A stretch of DNA of 64,000 bases. It comes from Chitinophagales bacterium (GTDB lineage Bacteria; Bacteroidota; Bacteroidia; Chitinophagales; UBA10324). The notes beneath the pieces are model-generated. The model was not told the origin of the DNA. It saw only the letters and a program-made list of their open reading frames with translations, and made no database searches. The number at the start of each line of letters is the position of its first letter. Positions within the stretch are counted from its first letter, which is position 1. Position numbers and translations under genes: made by a program. Location: positions 62,001-126,000 of the forward strand of contig JANWWJ010000022.1 of assembly GCA_025056305.1 (NCBI GenBank). The letters are read 5' to 3'. This document shows positions 44,215-53,159 of this stretch, in pieces.

Positions 44215-45189
44215 TTATTCAATCCCTTGTTGCCTTTCGCGCTCCTTCTTTTCGGCTTCTTCATAGGCCCGAATGATCTGTTTTACCAAGGGGTGACGCA
44301 CCACATCGCGTTCGGTCAAATAGACTGCGGCAATGCCCTCCACCCCTTTGAGGATGCTGAGTGCCTTGGTTAAACCGCTGCGTTGATGGCGTGGCAAGTC
44401 AATCTGCGTAATATCCCCGGTAATGATGCATTTAGCGCTGGGACCGATCCGCGTAAGAAACATCTTTAGTTGGGATTCAGTGGTGTTTTGGGCTTCATCC
44501 AACAAGATGTAGGCATGATCCAGGGTACGTCCTCGCATGAAGGCCAAAGGAGCCACCTCAATGATGCGATTGCTCATGTAATAGTTTAATTTTTCAATCG
44601 GGATCATGTCATCCAAGGCATCGTAAAGAGGCCGTAGGTAGGGATCTATTTTTTCTTTCAAATCGCCGGGCAAATAGCCCAAGTTCTCACCGGCTTCTAC
44701 AGCCGGGCGTGTAAGAATGATTTTGCGAACCTCCTTGTTTTTCAACGCCCTAACGGCCAATGCTACGGCCGTGTAGGTTTTGCCTGTACCAGCTGGACCA
44801 ATAGCAAAAACCACATCATTATTTTCAGCCAAAGTCACCATCTGTTTTTGACCGGCCGTACGTGCCTTGATGACAGTCCCACCAGGCCCGTAAGTAATTA
44901 CGTCGGAAACATCGGGCACTTCCACCCCAAAAGGATCCACATCGGCCAACAGATCTTCCACCGTCTTGTCCGACAAGCGCCCGTATTTTTCAATGAACTG
45001 GACCATTTGATTGATCTTGGCCTCCAGCAACTCCAAATCTTGTGTGCTTCCTTCAATACGCAACTTGTTGCCTCGCGAGGAAAATTTCACCCTTGGAAAT
45101 GCATTTCGCAAAAGTTGAAGCCGGGAATTGTTTACGCCCAACAAATCCACCGGATCAATGGCATCCAAGTGAATAACCAGCTCAGTCAA
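44215..45189 (-). CDS. PhoH family ATPase
   Basis: 325 residues from the TTG giving 'MTELVIHLDAIDPVDLLG'. This start is chosen since a TAnnTTTG box (45205-45212) covers the next upstream TTG, and since the frame further upstream has no family match. The ATPase domain has Walker A 'GPAGTGKT', 'LTRPAVEAGENLGYLPGD', Walker B 'YILLDEAQN' and 'ITGDITQIDLP'. PhoH proteins are cytoplasmic ATPases linked to phosphate stress and RNA metabolism; the role of this group is not settled. Divergent from the SAM hydroxide adenosyltransferase gene. Confidence 0.94.
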   Translation of the reverse strand: MTELVIHLDAIDPVDLLGVNNSRLQLLRNAFPRVKFSSRGNKLRIEGSTQDLELLEAKINQMVQFIEKYGRLSDKTVEDLLADVDPFGVEVPDVSDVITYGPGGTVIKARTAGQKQMVTLAENNDVVFAIGPAGTGKTYTAVALAVRALKNKEVRKIILTRPAVEAGENLGYLPGDLKEKIDPYLRPLYDALDDMIPIEKLNYYMSNRIIEVAPLAFMRGRTLDHAYILLDEAQNTTESQLKMFLTRIGPSAKCIITGDITQIDLPRHQRSGLTKALSILKGVEGIAAVYLTERDVVRHPLVKQIIRAYEEAEKKERERQQGIE

Positions 45190-45204
45190 TGCAAACGATT
45201 TATG

Positions 45205-45212
45205 CAAAACTA
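45205..45212 (-). promoter_or_regulatory. Promoter -7 box TAGTTTTG for phoH
   Basis: Exact TAnnTTTG on the minus strand, 15 bases before the TTG used as the phoH start. It overlaps the TTG at 45207 and so argues against that codon as the start. Confidence 0.5.
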
Positions 45213-45264
45213 ACCAAATTCGTCCCCAATGCTGTTCCCCGCTTTGTCGCCGTAACCCTCCGCC

Positions 45265-46053
45265 ATGGCCATCGTAACCTTGACGACTGACCTGGGCAAT
45301 ACGGATTACTATGCCGCGGCCCTCCACGGCACCCTGCTGCGATATCTTAGAGACGTTACGATAGTTGACATCACTCATCAAATTGAGCCATACAACATCC
45401 TACAGGCCGCTTTTGTACTGCGCCAGGCTTTTGCCCATTTTCCTGAGGGCACTATTCACCTGGCCTTAGCCGACACTTATGGAGGCAGCAGAAAGCAGCC
45501 GCTGATCGCCTCCTATCGTTCCCATTGGTTTGTGGCCCCCGACAACGGATTGCTGGCGCTGCTCTGGGAGGCCGATGAAGCGGATGCCGTCTGGCGCACC
45601 GACCCTGACCTTCTGCCCCAAGTGCAACCCTCATTGATGGCACAGCCGTGTGTGGCTGCTGTAGTGGCTTTGGCTTTGGGAAAACCGCCGAACAGCATCG
45701 GCTCGCCATGCACCGACTTCGTGCGCCTGAGCTTTGGACTTCCCGTACTCAGCCGCGACTTCCTGCGTGGAGAAGTCATACATGTTGACCACTTCGGTAA
45801 TTGTATTGTCAACATCAGCCGCCACGATTTTGAGCGCATTGGCAATGGGCGTCCATTTCAAATTAAGTTTAAACGGTACGATGAGCTGAACCAACTCAGT
45901 CAGGATTATGGTTCCGTAGATCATGGACGCATGCTTTGTTTTTTCAACGCAGCCGGCTATTTAGAAATTGCCATTAACCATGCCCATGCCGCCAAGCTGC
46001 TCAACCTGCGTGTGCGGGATAAAGTAGAGGTAACATTTCGGTCCCAGGCCTGA
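45265..46053 (+). CDS. SAM hydroxide adenosyltransferase (DUF62 family)
   Basis: 262 residues of the SAM hydrolase/halogenase fold. N-terminal 'LTTDLGNTDYYAAALHG' is the SAM-binding block (DLG where DFG is usual), and 'HVDHFGNCIVNISR' is the C-terminal domain mark. Most family members hydrolyse SAM to adenosine and methionine; fluorinase and chlorinase are rare members with an extra loop that I cannot see here, so halogenation is not claimed. Divergent from phoH with a 75-base gap. Confidence 0.92.
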   Translation: MAIVTLTTDLGNTDYYAAALHGTLLRYLRDVTIVDITHQIEPYNILQAAFVLRQAFAHFPEGTIHLALADTYGGSRKQPLIASYRSHWFVAPDNGLLALLWEADEADAVWRTDPDLLPQVQPSLMAQPCVAAVVALALGKPPNSIGSPCTDFVRLSFGLPVLSRDFLRGEVIHVDHFGNCIVNISRHDFERIGNGRPFQIKFKRYDELNQLSQDYGSVDHGRMLCFFNAAGYLEIAINHAHAAKLLNLRVRDKVEVTFRSQA

Positions 46054-46122
46054 GGCGTTTCGGAATCTTTTGAAAAAAAACACATTGCACACCAAACAAA
46101 CAGTAACTTGCGCTCGATTTGT

Positions 46123-47064
46123 ATGTTATCCGCCGACATTTTTGGAGCTCCGCCCATTACCTTCGATCAAATCCGTTCCATCGACGAGCAAGCTCCGCAA
46201 TTGATTCTGTGGGCAGTCCCGCTGATGATCTTTTTTGCCGTGTTGGAATACCTCGTAGCCCGCTGGCAACACCGCGACGATATTTACGACCACTCGGAAC
46301 TGCGCGGGTCAGTACTCGTTGGTTTGGGCTACTTGCTGAGCAACTACCTGACAAAAATTATTCTTTTTTCTATTACTGTTTTTATTTATAATTTGATCCC
46401 TTGGCGGCAGCATTTCGTATGGTGGCTGTTTTTCCCCTGCTATGTGCTGCATGATTTTTGCAGCTACTGGGCTCACCGCATCTCGCATGAGCAACGCCTG
46501 TGGTGGGCCACACATGTGCCACACCACAGCGCCAATCACTACAACCTGGCCGTGTCGTTTCGCCTCTCATGGATTCAGCAATTGAAAATCCTGTTTTTCA
46601 TTCCGGTAATCGCCGCCGGCTTTCATCCGTTGGTCTTTTTTGTAGTCAACCAAGTAGCCGTACTGTTCCAATACTGGGTGCACACCGAATACATCGGCAA
46701 GCTGCACCCCTGGATTGAGTACATCTTTGCCACCCCATCCAATCATCGCGTTCACCACGGGTCGCAGAAAAAGTATTTGGACAAAAATTTCGGAGCTACC
46801 TTCATCATTTGGGACCGCCTGTTTGGCACCTACATGGCTGAACAGGATCGCCCTGTGTACGGACTGACAACGCCAATCCACTCTTCCAACCCTTTTTATC
46901 TCGTTTTTCATGAATTGATTGAGCTGATGAAAGACTTGCAGTCGGCCCCGTCGTGGCGGCACCGGCTTTGGTTTTTGTTCGGCAGTCCCATAACCATTGC
47001 GCGTTATAAAAAAATTCAGCAAATACAACAGAAACGACAAGCCCAAAGCAACCCTATGGGCTGA
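46123..47064 (+). CDS. Sterol desaturase/fatty acid hydroxylase family membrane protein
   Basis: 313 residues from the ATG; an upstream TTG is rejected. Four to five membrane helices and the di-iron histidine boxes 'HDFCSYWAHRISH', 'HVPHHSANHYN' and 'NHRVHHGSQKKYLDKNFG'. The family oxidises lipids or sterols; related Bacteroidota proteins are often annotated only as sterol desaturase. It is too long and has the wrong layout to be a CrtZ carotenoid hydroxylase. A short AT-rich leader precedes it; smc follows after about 90 bases. Confidence 0.92.
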   Translation: MLSADIFGAPPITFDQIRSIDEQAPQLILWAVPLMIFFAVLEYLVARWQHRDDIYDHSELRGSVLVGLGYLLSNYLTKIILFSITVFIYNLIPWRQHFVWWLFFPCYVLHDFCSYWAHRISHEQRLWWATHVPHHSANHYNLAVSFRLSWIQQLKILFFIPVIAAGFHPLVFFVVNQVAVLFQYWVHTEYIGKLHPWIEYIFATPSNHRVHHGSQKKYLDKNFGATFIIWDRLFGTYMAEQDRPVYGLTTPIHSSNPFYLVFHELIELMKDLQSAPSWRHRLWFLFGSPITIARYKKIQQIQQKRQAQSNPMG

Positions 47065-47128
47065 AGAACGAGTAGCTGGATGTTTTTCCACATTTCCACA
47101 CCTAACGAACCCGCCCCTGTGCTGCTGC

Positions 47129-47136
47129 TAACTTTG
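47129..47136 (+). promoter_or_regulatory. Promoter -7 box TAACTTTG for smc
   Basis: Exact TAnnTTTG 21 bases before the smc ATG; no TTG at the usual upstream distance. Confidence 0.45.
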
Positions 47137-47157
47137 TAACGGATTAGCATTGTTCAA

Positions 47158-50100
47158 ATGAAACTGGTTTCTCTGGAATTAAAAGGGTTTAAAAGTTTTC
47201 CCGAAAAAACGGTTATTCACTTCAATGAAGCAGTGACCGGTGTGGTGGGACCGAACGGAAGCGGTAAGTCCAACATTGTGGACGCCATCCGTTGGGTACT
47301 GGGAGAACAAAAGACCAGCGTATTGCGGTCTGAGAAAATGGAAAACGTCATCTTCAACGGTACCCGCAAACGCAAGCCTGCCTCGTTAGCTGAGGTTTCT
47401 TTGACCTTTGTGAACGACCGTAACCTTTTGCCTACCGAATATCATACCGTTACTATCTCCCGTCATTATTACCGAAACGGGGAAAGCGAATACCGGCTTA
47501 ACGGAATCACCTGCCGCCTTAAAGACATTACTGCTCTTTTTCTGGACTCCGGGATTTCGAGCGACACCTATGCCATCATGGAATTGTCGATGGTGGATGA
47601 TCTGCTCAACGATAAAGACGGTGCGCGACGACGCCTTTTTGAACAAGCGGCCGGCATCTCTAAGTATAAAGTGAGGAAAAAAGAATCGCTGGCCAAGCTG
47701 GAGGCCACCGAGCAGGATTTAAACCGGGTTGACGACCTGTTGATGGAAATAGAAACGAACCTTAAAGCGCTGGAAACTCAGGCCCGAAAGGCAGAACGCT
47801 ATCAGCAACTGCGGGAATCGTATCGACAAGTAAGTATAGAACTGGCCCTACATCATTTGGAAGGCTACAAGCAGCAGCTACAACGTTTGCAAAATCAGCA
47901 GCAACAACTTGAACAGGAACAAGCAGTCCTGGAAACGCATCTTTCAGGGCTGAGCAACCGGATTGCATCGGAAAAAACGCAACTGCTGCACAAGGAGCAA
48001 CAGCTTACAGCCGCAAACCGGCGTCTGCAGGATTTTACCGATGCCCTCCGAAAAAAAGAACAGCAACAGGCTTTTTTGCGTGAAACCCTGCGCCACATCG
48101 AGGAGCAACGCCTGCGCTTGCATCAATTGCGACAACAAGCATTACAGCAACACCAGCAACTTGTTGCGCAGTTAACTGAGCTTGATCGTGAGTTAGAACA
48201 ACACGAAGCGGCGGTGCAGCGTGCCCAGCGTGATTGGGAAGCCGCAACACGCGAGCGCAACCGCATCCAAGCTGTTTATGCCGATCTGAAAGAGCGCCAC
48301 CTGGCCCGTACTGCCGCGCGCGAGGAGGCAGAGCGCCTTCTTGCTGACCTGCAGCGCCAGCTTTCTATCATCCGAACGCAGGTCCAGGCCCTTGCCGACG
48401 AAGAACAGCGGGCCGCAACCGACCAACAGCAAAGGCAGCAGGAATTCTTACAGTTGACGGCCTCATTGACCGACGTAGAACAGCAGGAACAGCTCAGCCA
48501 TGAAGAGGTGCGCCGGTTAGCACAGGCCGGTGATGTTTTGCAACAGCAGTTAGAACAGTGTGAGGCAGAGTTGGATCAATTGCACGAAGAGTTGCGTTCC
48601 TTATTCCGCAATTTGGATGCCCGTCAAAATGAGTACAACCTCACCAAAAGTTTTTTGGACAATCTCGAAGGCTTTCCTGAGTCTATTCGTTATCTTCGGC
48701 AACACCCCGAATGGAGCACGCAGGCCCCCCTCCTTGCCGACATCATTAACTGTCCGGCCGAGTACCGCGTGGCCATTGAAACCTATCTCGACCCCTACCT
48801 GAACTACTACGTGGTCCGCTCAAAGGAAGAGGCCTGGGCTGCCATCCAATTGCTACACGAATCAGCAAAAGGTCGGGCCAGCTTTTTTGTCCTCAGCGAA
48901 GTGGCTCCTGATGCACCGACCACACCAGCGGTGGAAGGCTTGATACCCGCCACAGATATCGTTGAGACAGATATTCCATATCGAAAGTTGGTGCAACATC
49001 TACTTCATATGGTGTATGTGCTCAAAGAGGAACAGGCAGAAAAACTACCAACGATACCCCGCAATGCTGTTGTGTTGGCACAAAGCGGTCGCTACTTGAT
49101 TGGCCCTCATTACCTTGCGGGGGGCCATGTGGGTTTAGCTTCCGGAAAACGTTTGGGCCGCATCAAAAACCTGGAAGCCTTAGAAGCTGAAATTCGTCAG
49201 CTTCAGCAACGGGCCAGAGAGCTGCAGCACCAAATACGCCAGCACCAAGAAGACCTGGCCCAGCTTCGACAGCAATCACAAGACGATGCTTTAGATCAGG
49301 CGCGCGAGCGGTGGCATGCTCTTCGCCAGCAGGCCTCGGCCTTGCGGGCTAATCTGGAGTCGTTGGAAAAGGCAAGCAGGCAATACCAACAGCAAGCCCA
49401 AATGCGGGAAGCAACGCGGGCTCGCCTGCGCGAGCAGGAACATGACGTGCACATAAAAGTGGTGGCTGCTTCCAACCAGTTGCAAGCGATTGTAGAGCAT
49501 TTGGCAGAAATAACCGATGAGCTCAACACCTCAGAGCAAGAGGTGCAGCGGGCCACAGCTTTTTTCAACGATCTGCATTTGCGCTTGGTGCAAGAACAAA
49601 ATCATTTGGAAACAGCCATTCGCGAGCGAAGCCTTCGTCAGCAACAGATCCAAAGCATTACCCAGCAACTGGATGGCTACGACCAACAGGCCGCCGAGCT
49701 GACGGAAAACTATTTGCTTCAGGAACAGGAGCTAAAACTGTTGGAACAGGAATGCACTGCCGACCGCCAAACACAACAACAGCTTTCTGCCGATGTAGCG
49801 GCCATCGAACAACGGTACTTTCTGTGCCGGTCGAACATAAACCAGCTGGAAGAAGCCTATCAACAGACGCTGTTCAACCGCGACCAAAACAACCAACTCT
49901 TGAGCGCCGTCAAAGATCAGCTTAATGAGCTCAAGCTTCAACTTCAATCGCTACGCGACAGGATGGAATTGGAATTCAAAATATCGCTGGAGGGATTGCT
50001 GGAGCGTTCTCCCGACCCGACGCACAGCTTAGAAGAACTGCAACAGCAGGCCAACAAGCTGCGTCATCGGCTGGAAACCTACGGCGATATAAATCCCATG

Positions 50101-50685
50101 GCCGCCGAGGCATACCAAGAAATGAAACAGCGATATGATTTTATTGTAGCCCAAAAAAATGACCTTTTGGCAGCAAAAGAATCGTTATTGGCTACCATAG
50201 CAGAAATAGAAACGACTGCCCGGCAACGGTTTACCGAGGCCTTCCAAAGCATCAAGGCCAACTTTCAAAAAGTTTTTAAAAGCCTGTTTTCCGAAGAGGA
50301 TGAATGCGACTTGATACTGAGCGACCCCTCAAACGTGCTCGAGTCATCTATTCTGATCATTGCCCGACCTAAGGGGAAAAAGCCACAAATCATCGATCAG
50401 CTGAGTGGAGGCGAAAAAACCCTTACGGCCATTGCTTTACTCTTTGCTCTTTACCTCTACAAGCCGGCTCCGTTTTGTGTTTTGGACGAAGTCGATGCCC
50501 CACTCGACGATGCCAACATCGGCAAATTCAATAAAATCATCCGCGACTTTTCCAAGCAGTCGCAATTCATTCTGGTTACGCACAACAAGCAGACCATGGC
50601 TGCTGTGGATTGCATTTACGGCATCACCATGCCAGAGGAAGGGGTCAGCCGAGTTGTACCGGTCGACTTCCGCCACCTGAACTGA
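47158..50685 (+). CDS. smc: Chromosome segregation protein SMC
   Basis: 1175 residues, the condensin ATPase. Walker A 'GPNGSGKSN' at residues 31-39, then a long Gln- and Leu-rich coiled coil, a hinge domain around residues 500-680 ('LLADIINCPAEYRVAIETYLDPYLNYYVV' in part), a second coiled coil, and the C-terminal head with signature 'LSGGEK' at 1082-1087 and Walker B 'VLDEVDAPLD' near 1108-1117. Full length. No scpA or scpB is adjacent. The glutamine-rich coils are unusually uniform (many CAG/CAA codons), which is a composition feature and not a repeat. Confidence 0.97.
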   Translation: MKLVSLELKGFKSFPEKTVIHFNEAVTGVVGPNGSGKSNIVDAIRWVLGEQKTSVLRSEKMENVIFNGTRKRKPASLAEVSLTFVNDRNLLPTEYHTVTISRHYYRNGESEYRLNGITCRLKDITALFLDSGISSDTYAIMELSMVDDLLNDKDGARRRLFEQAAGISKYKVRKKESLAKLEATEQDLNRVDDLLMEIETNLKALETQARKAERYQQLRESYRQVSIELALHHLEGYKQQLQRLQNQQQQLEQEQAVLETHLSGLSNRIASEKTQLLHKEQQLTAANRRLQDFTDALRKKEQQQAFLRETLRHIEEQRLRLHQLRQQALQQHQQLVAQLTELDRELEQHEAAVQRAQRDWEAATRERNRIQAVYADLKERHLARTAAREEAERLLADLQRQLSIIRTQVQALADEEQRAATDQQQRQQEFLQLTASLTDVEQQEQLSHEEVRRLAQAGDVLQQQLEQCEAELDQLHEELRSLFRNLDARQNEYNLTKSFLDNLEGFPESIRYLRQHPEWSTQAPLLADIINCPAEYRVAIETYLDPYLNYYVVRSKEEAWAAIQLLHESAKGRASFFVLSEVAPDAPTTPAVEGLIPATDIVETDIPYRKLVQHLLHMVYVLKEEQAEKLPTIPRNAVVLAQSGRYLIGPHYLAGGHVGLASGKRLGRIKNLEALEAEIRQLQQRARELQHQIRQHQEDLAQLRQQSQDDALDQARERWHALRQQASALRANLESLEKASRQYQQQAQMREATRARLREQEHDVHIKVVAASNQLQAIVEHLAEITDELNTSEQEVQRATAFFNDLHLRLVQEQNHLETAIRERSLRQQQIQSITQQLDGYDQQAAELTENYLLQEQELKLLEQECTADRQTQQQLSADVAAIEQRYFLCRSNINQLEEAYQQTLFNRDQNNQLLSAVKDQLNELKLQLQSLRDRMELEFKISLEGLLERSPDPTHSLEELQQQANKLRHRLETYGDINPMAAEAYQEMKQRYDFIVAQKNDLLAAKESLLATIAEIETTARQRFTEAFQSIKANFQKVFKSLFSEEDECDLILSDPSNVLESSILIIARPKGKKPQIIDQLSGGEKTLTAIALLFALYLYKPAPFCVLDEVDAPLDDANIGKFNKIIRDFSKQSQFILVTHNKQTMAAVDCIYGITMPEEGVSRVVPVDFRHLN

Positions 50686-50696
50686 GCGGAACGATC

Positions 50697-52091
50697 TTAG
50701 CTGTAGCCAAGAATCTTGAGCATGCTGGCGGCGGTTTGCTGGCGGGCAAACAGCCGATCGGTGAGCTTGCCGTCCTTGTCTCGGTCAATAAGCACCACCT
50801 TGGGGGAAGGGATTAAGCAATGTTTGATGCCCCCATAGCCGCTGAGCTGATCTTGATAGGCACCCGTATGAAAAAAACCAATATATAAAGCATCTCCATT
50901 ATGAATTTTGGGCAGAAACACCTGATTGATGTGAACTTCGCTGTTGTAATAATCCTGCGCATCACAAGTGAGGCCACCTAAATTCACCTTCTGGTACTCC
51001 TTGTCCCACTTGTTGATAGGCAGCATGAGGAAGCGCTGACCGATTCCCCACGTGTCTGGCAAGGTGGTGATAAACGACGAGTCAATCATATACCATAACT
51101 CGGCATCATTCTGCTGTTTTTGGCCAATCACCTTGTAAATGTTCGCACCGCACTCTCCCACTGTGTAGCTCCCGAATTCCGTAAAAATATCCGGCACCGG
51201 TATGCGATTGCGTCGGCAGGCATTTTTGATCTGCGCCACGATTTCACTAACCATGTACTGGTAATCATATTCGAAGCCTAACGAATTGCGGATGGGAAAA
51301 CCTCCCCCAATGTTGAGCGCAGAGAGTGTTGGACAAATCTTGCGCAACTGACAGAATACATTGAGCGCCTTGTTTAGCTCACTCCAGTAGTAGGCGTTAT
51401 CTCGGATGCCGGTATTGATAAAAAAGTGCAGCATCCGTAGCTCAAACTTCTTGTTGTTATGAATTTGCTGCACATAGAATTCCAAGATGTCGCGCCAGCG
51501 GATGCCCAAACGGCTGGTATAAAACTCAAACGTTGGCTCCTCCTCGGCCGCTATACGAATGCCGATTTTGCACACACCCCGTACCGACCGCTGATAAGCC
51601 TCCAACTCTTCTTTGTTGTCCAGCACCGGAATGGTGTTGACAAACCCATCGTTGATCAAGCCCGCAATCTTGCTGGTGTACGTGCGCTCTTTAAATCCGT
51701 TGCAGATGATGTATCGTTCCTTATCCAGAAGCTTTCGCTGATGCAGCCTTCTGATGATATCAATATCATATGCATATGATGTTTCTAAATGCACTTTATT
51801 CTTGAGCACTTGTTCCAAAATATAGCTGAAATGTGAACTTTTGGTACAATAACTGTAATAATATTTTCCTTTATAGTTGTGTTGTCGGAAGGCTTTGCGA
51901 AACATAGCCTGCGCCTCTTGTATTTTCTCCGATATTTTGGGCAGATAGATCAGCTTCAGCGGTGTGCCGTAGCGCCGGATGATGTCCATCACGCGTACGC
52001 CGTTAAAGATGAGTTCACCGTCTTTTTCTTCAAACCCATTTTGGGGAAAGTCAAAGGTCTGATGAATCAGATCTCGATAGGTGTTTGTCAT
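50697..52091 (-). CDS. Arginine decarboxylase-like PLP enzyme (type III fold)
   Basis: 464 residues from the ATG giving 'MTNTYRDLIHQTF'; upstream in-frame codons lack family similarity. The fold-III PLP lysine is Lys84 in 'YCTKSSH', with 'INIGGGFP'-type 'LNIGGGFPIRNS' and 'EFGSYTVGECG'. This group is usually annotated as arginine decarboxylase in Bacteroidota, and gives agmatine for polyamines, though diaminopimelate decarboxylase-like activity is a remaining option. The neighbour arginase and argS make an arginine theme. Divergent from arginase across 118 bases. Confidence 0.88.
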   Translation of the reverse strand: MTNTYRDLIHQTFDFPQNGFEEKDGELIFNGVRVMDIIRRYGTPLKLIYLPKISEKIQEAQAMFRKAFRQHNYKGKYYYSYCTKSSHFSYILEQVLKNKVHLETSYAYDIDIIRRLHQRKLLDKERYIICNGFKERTYTSKIAGLINDGFVNTIPVLDNKEELEAYQRSVRGVCKIGIRIAAEEEPTFEFYTSRLGIRWRDILEFYVQQIHNNKKFELRMLHFFINTGIRDNAYYWSELNKALNVFCQLRKICPTLSALNIGGGFPIRNSLGFEYDYQYMVSEIVAQIKNACRRNRIPVPDIFTEFGSYTVGECGANIYKVIGQKQQNDAELWYMIDSSFITTLPDTWGIGQRFLMLPINKWDKEYQKVNLGGLTCDAQDYYNSEVHINQVFLPKIHNGDALYIGFFHTGAYQDQLSGYGGIKHCLIPSPKVVLIDRDKDGKLTDRLFARQQTAASMLKILGYS

Positions 52092-52197
52092 TTCAGACCT
52101 GTCATCATTTTTAAAAAGACGTGCGAAACTAAACGAAAAACCATGGTCAATTCTGCTTCTGCAAAGGGAATTTTTCAACCTCGGCAAAAGCCCTTGC

Positions 52198-52205
52198 TAT
52201 CTTTG
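52198..52205 (+). promoter_or_regulatory. Promoter -7 box TATCTTTG four bases before the arginase GTG
   Basis: Exact TAnnTTTG followed by AGCC and GTG, the same octamer and spacing as mnmA. A leaderless mRNA is predicted, likely also carrying argS. Confidence 0.55.
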
Positions 52206-52209
52206 AGCC

Positions 52210-53157
52210 GTGCGCCACATAAAGATTTTGGCGGTTGAATCGGAGTTGGGAGCCGGCACCCGAGGCGCCAGTCTGGGCTTCGAAGCCATTCGCATTGCTG
52301 CCCTAGATTTTGGCAGCAGCTTTTTTCGTCAGTATCCGATCGAAAAAATCCCGCATGAAAACGATCGGCTGCTGGATGCCCCAGGCAGCTTGCACGCCCG
52401 CCGTGGACCACACGTCATGACGGTATGTGAGCGCGTAATGCATGCCGTCTGCCGCACCCTTCAACAAAACATCTTTCCTATCGTTATCTCTGGCGACCAT
52501 TCCACGGCTGTCGGTACCATAGCCGGCATCCGATTGGCGTATCCCGATGCGCGCATTGGCGTGATCTGGATCGACGCCCACGCCGACTTACATTCCCCGT
52601 ACACCACGCCTTCCGGCAACTTGCATGGCATGCCTTTAGCTGCTGCACTCGCCGAAGACAATCTGGCCCAGCGCATCAACAATCCCGATGAGCAAACCAT
52701 TGCGTTTTGGGAAGCGTTCAAGAAATTAGGTGGCATTTCACCTAAAATCCGTTACGACAATCTGGTTTATGTAGCCTTACGTGACTATGAGCCGCAAGAG
52801 GAATTTCTCATCCGGCAAAATCGCGTAAAGGTGTTCACCACAGAGGAGATCAACAATTTAGGCATAGACAAAATTGGCCGTGAAGTCCTGCAAGCTGTTG
52901 AACCGTGCGACATCATTTATATTTCTTTTGATGTCGACAGCATGGATCCGACAATTTCCAGAGGCACCGGTACTCCAGCCCCTAACGGCATTACCGAAAA
53001 GCAAGCGGCTTCCTTGTTGCAACGTCTCGTGCAAAGTCCCAAAATTTGTTGCTTTGAAATTACGGAAGTGAACCCCACGTTAGATCGCGAAAACTTCATG
53101 GCGGAAAACGCTTTTGAAATTCTGCTGAAAGTCACCAACCAATTGCAGAACAATTAG
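52210..53157 (+). CDS. Arginase family enzyme
   Basis: 315 residues from a GTG; the conserved N-terminus 'ILAVESELGAGTRGASLG' supports this start. Binuclear Mn site ligands are His97 in 'SGDHST', Asp122, His124 and Asp126 in 'DAHADLHS', and Asp241 and Asp243 in 'SFDVDSMDP'. 'SGNLHGMPLA' is an arginase-type mark, so arginase is favoured over agmatinase or formiminoglutamase, which I cannot exclude. Placed between arginine decarboxylase and argS, with the argS GTG two bases after its stop. Confidence 0.9.
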   Translation: MRHIKILAVESELGAGTRGASLGFEAIRIAALDFGSSFFRQYPIEKIPHENDRLLDAPGSLHARRGPHVMTVCERVMHAVCRTLQQNIFPIVISGDHSTAVGTIAGIRLAYPDARIGVIWIDAHADLHSPYTTPSGNLHGMPLAAALAEDNLAQRINNPDEQTIAFWEAFKKLGGISPKIRYDNLVYVALRDYEPQEEFLIRQNRVKVFTTEEINNLGIDKIGREVLQAVEPCDIIYISFDVDSMDPTISRGTGTPAPNGITEKQAASLLQRLVQSPKICCFEITEVNPTLDRENFMAENAFEILLKVTNQLQNN

Positions 53158-53159
53158 CC

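Noticed and set aside
45265-46053. Fluorinase or chlorinase activity
   Set aside because: I could not see the extra halogenase loop; most family members are SAM hydroxide adenosyltransferases.
46123-47064. Possible CrtZ carotenoid hydroxylase from its histidine boxes
   Set aside because: The protein is about twice the length of CrtZ and the spacing of its histidine boxes fits the sterol desaturase family; it is also outside the carotenoid run.
47158-50685. Repetitive CAG/CAA-rich stretches that might look like repeats
   Set aside because: They encode the glutamine-rich coiled coil of SMC and are not a tandem DNA repeat or CRISPR.
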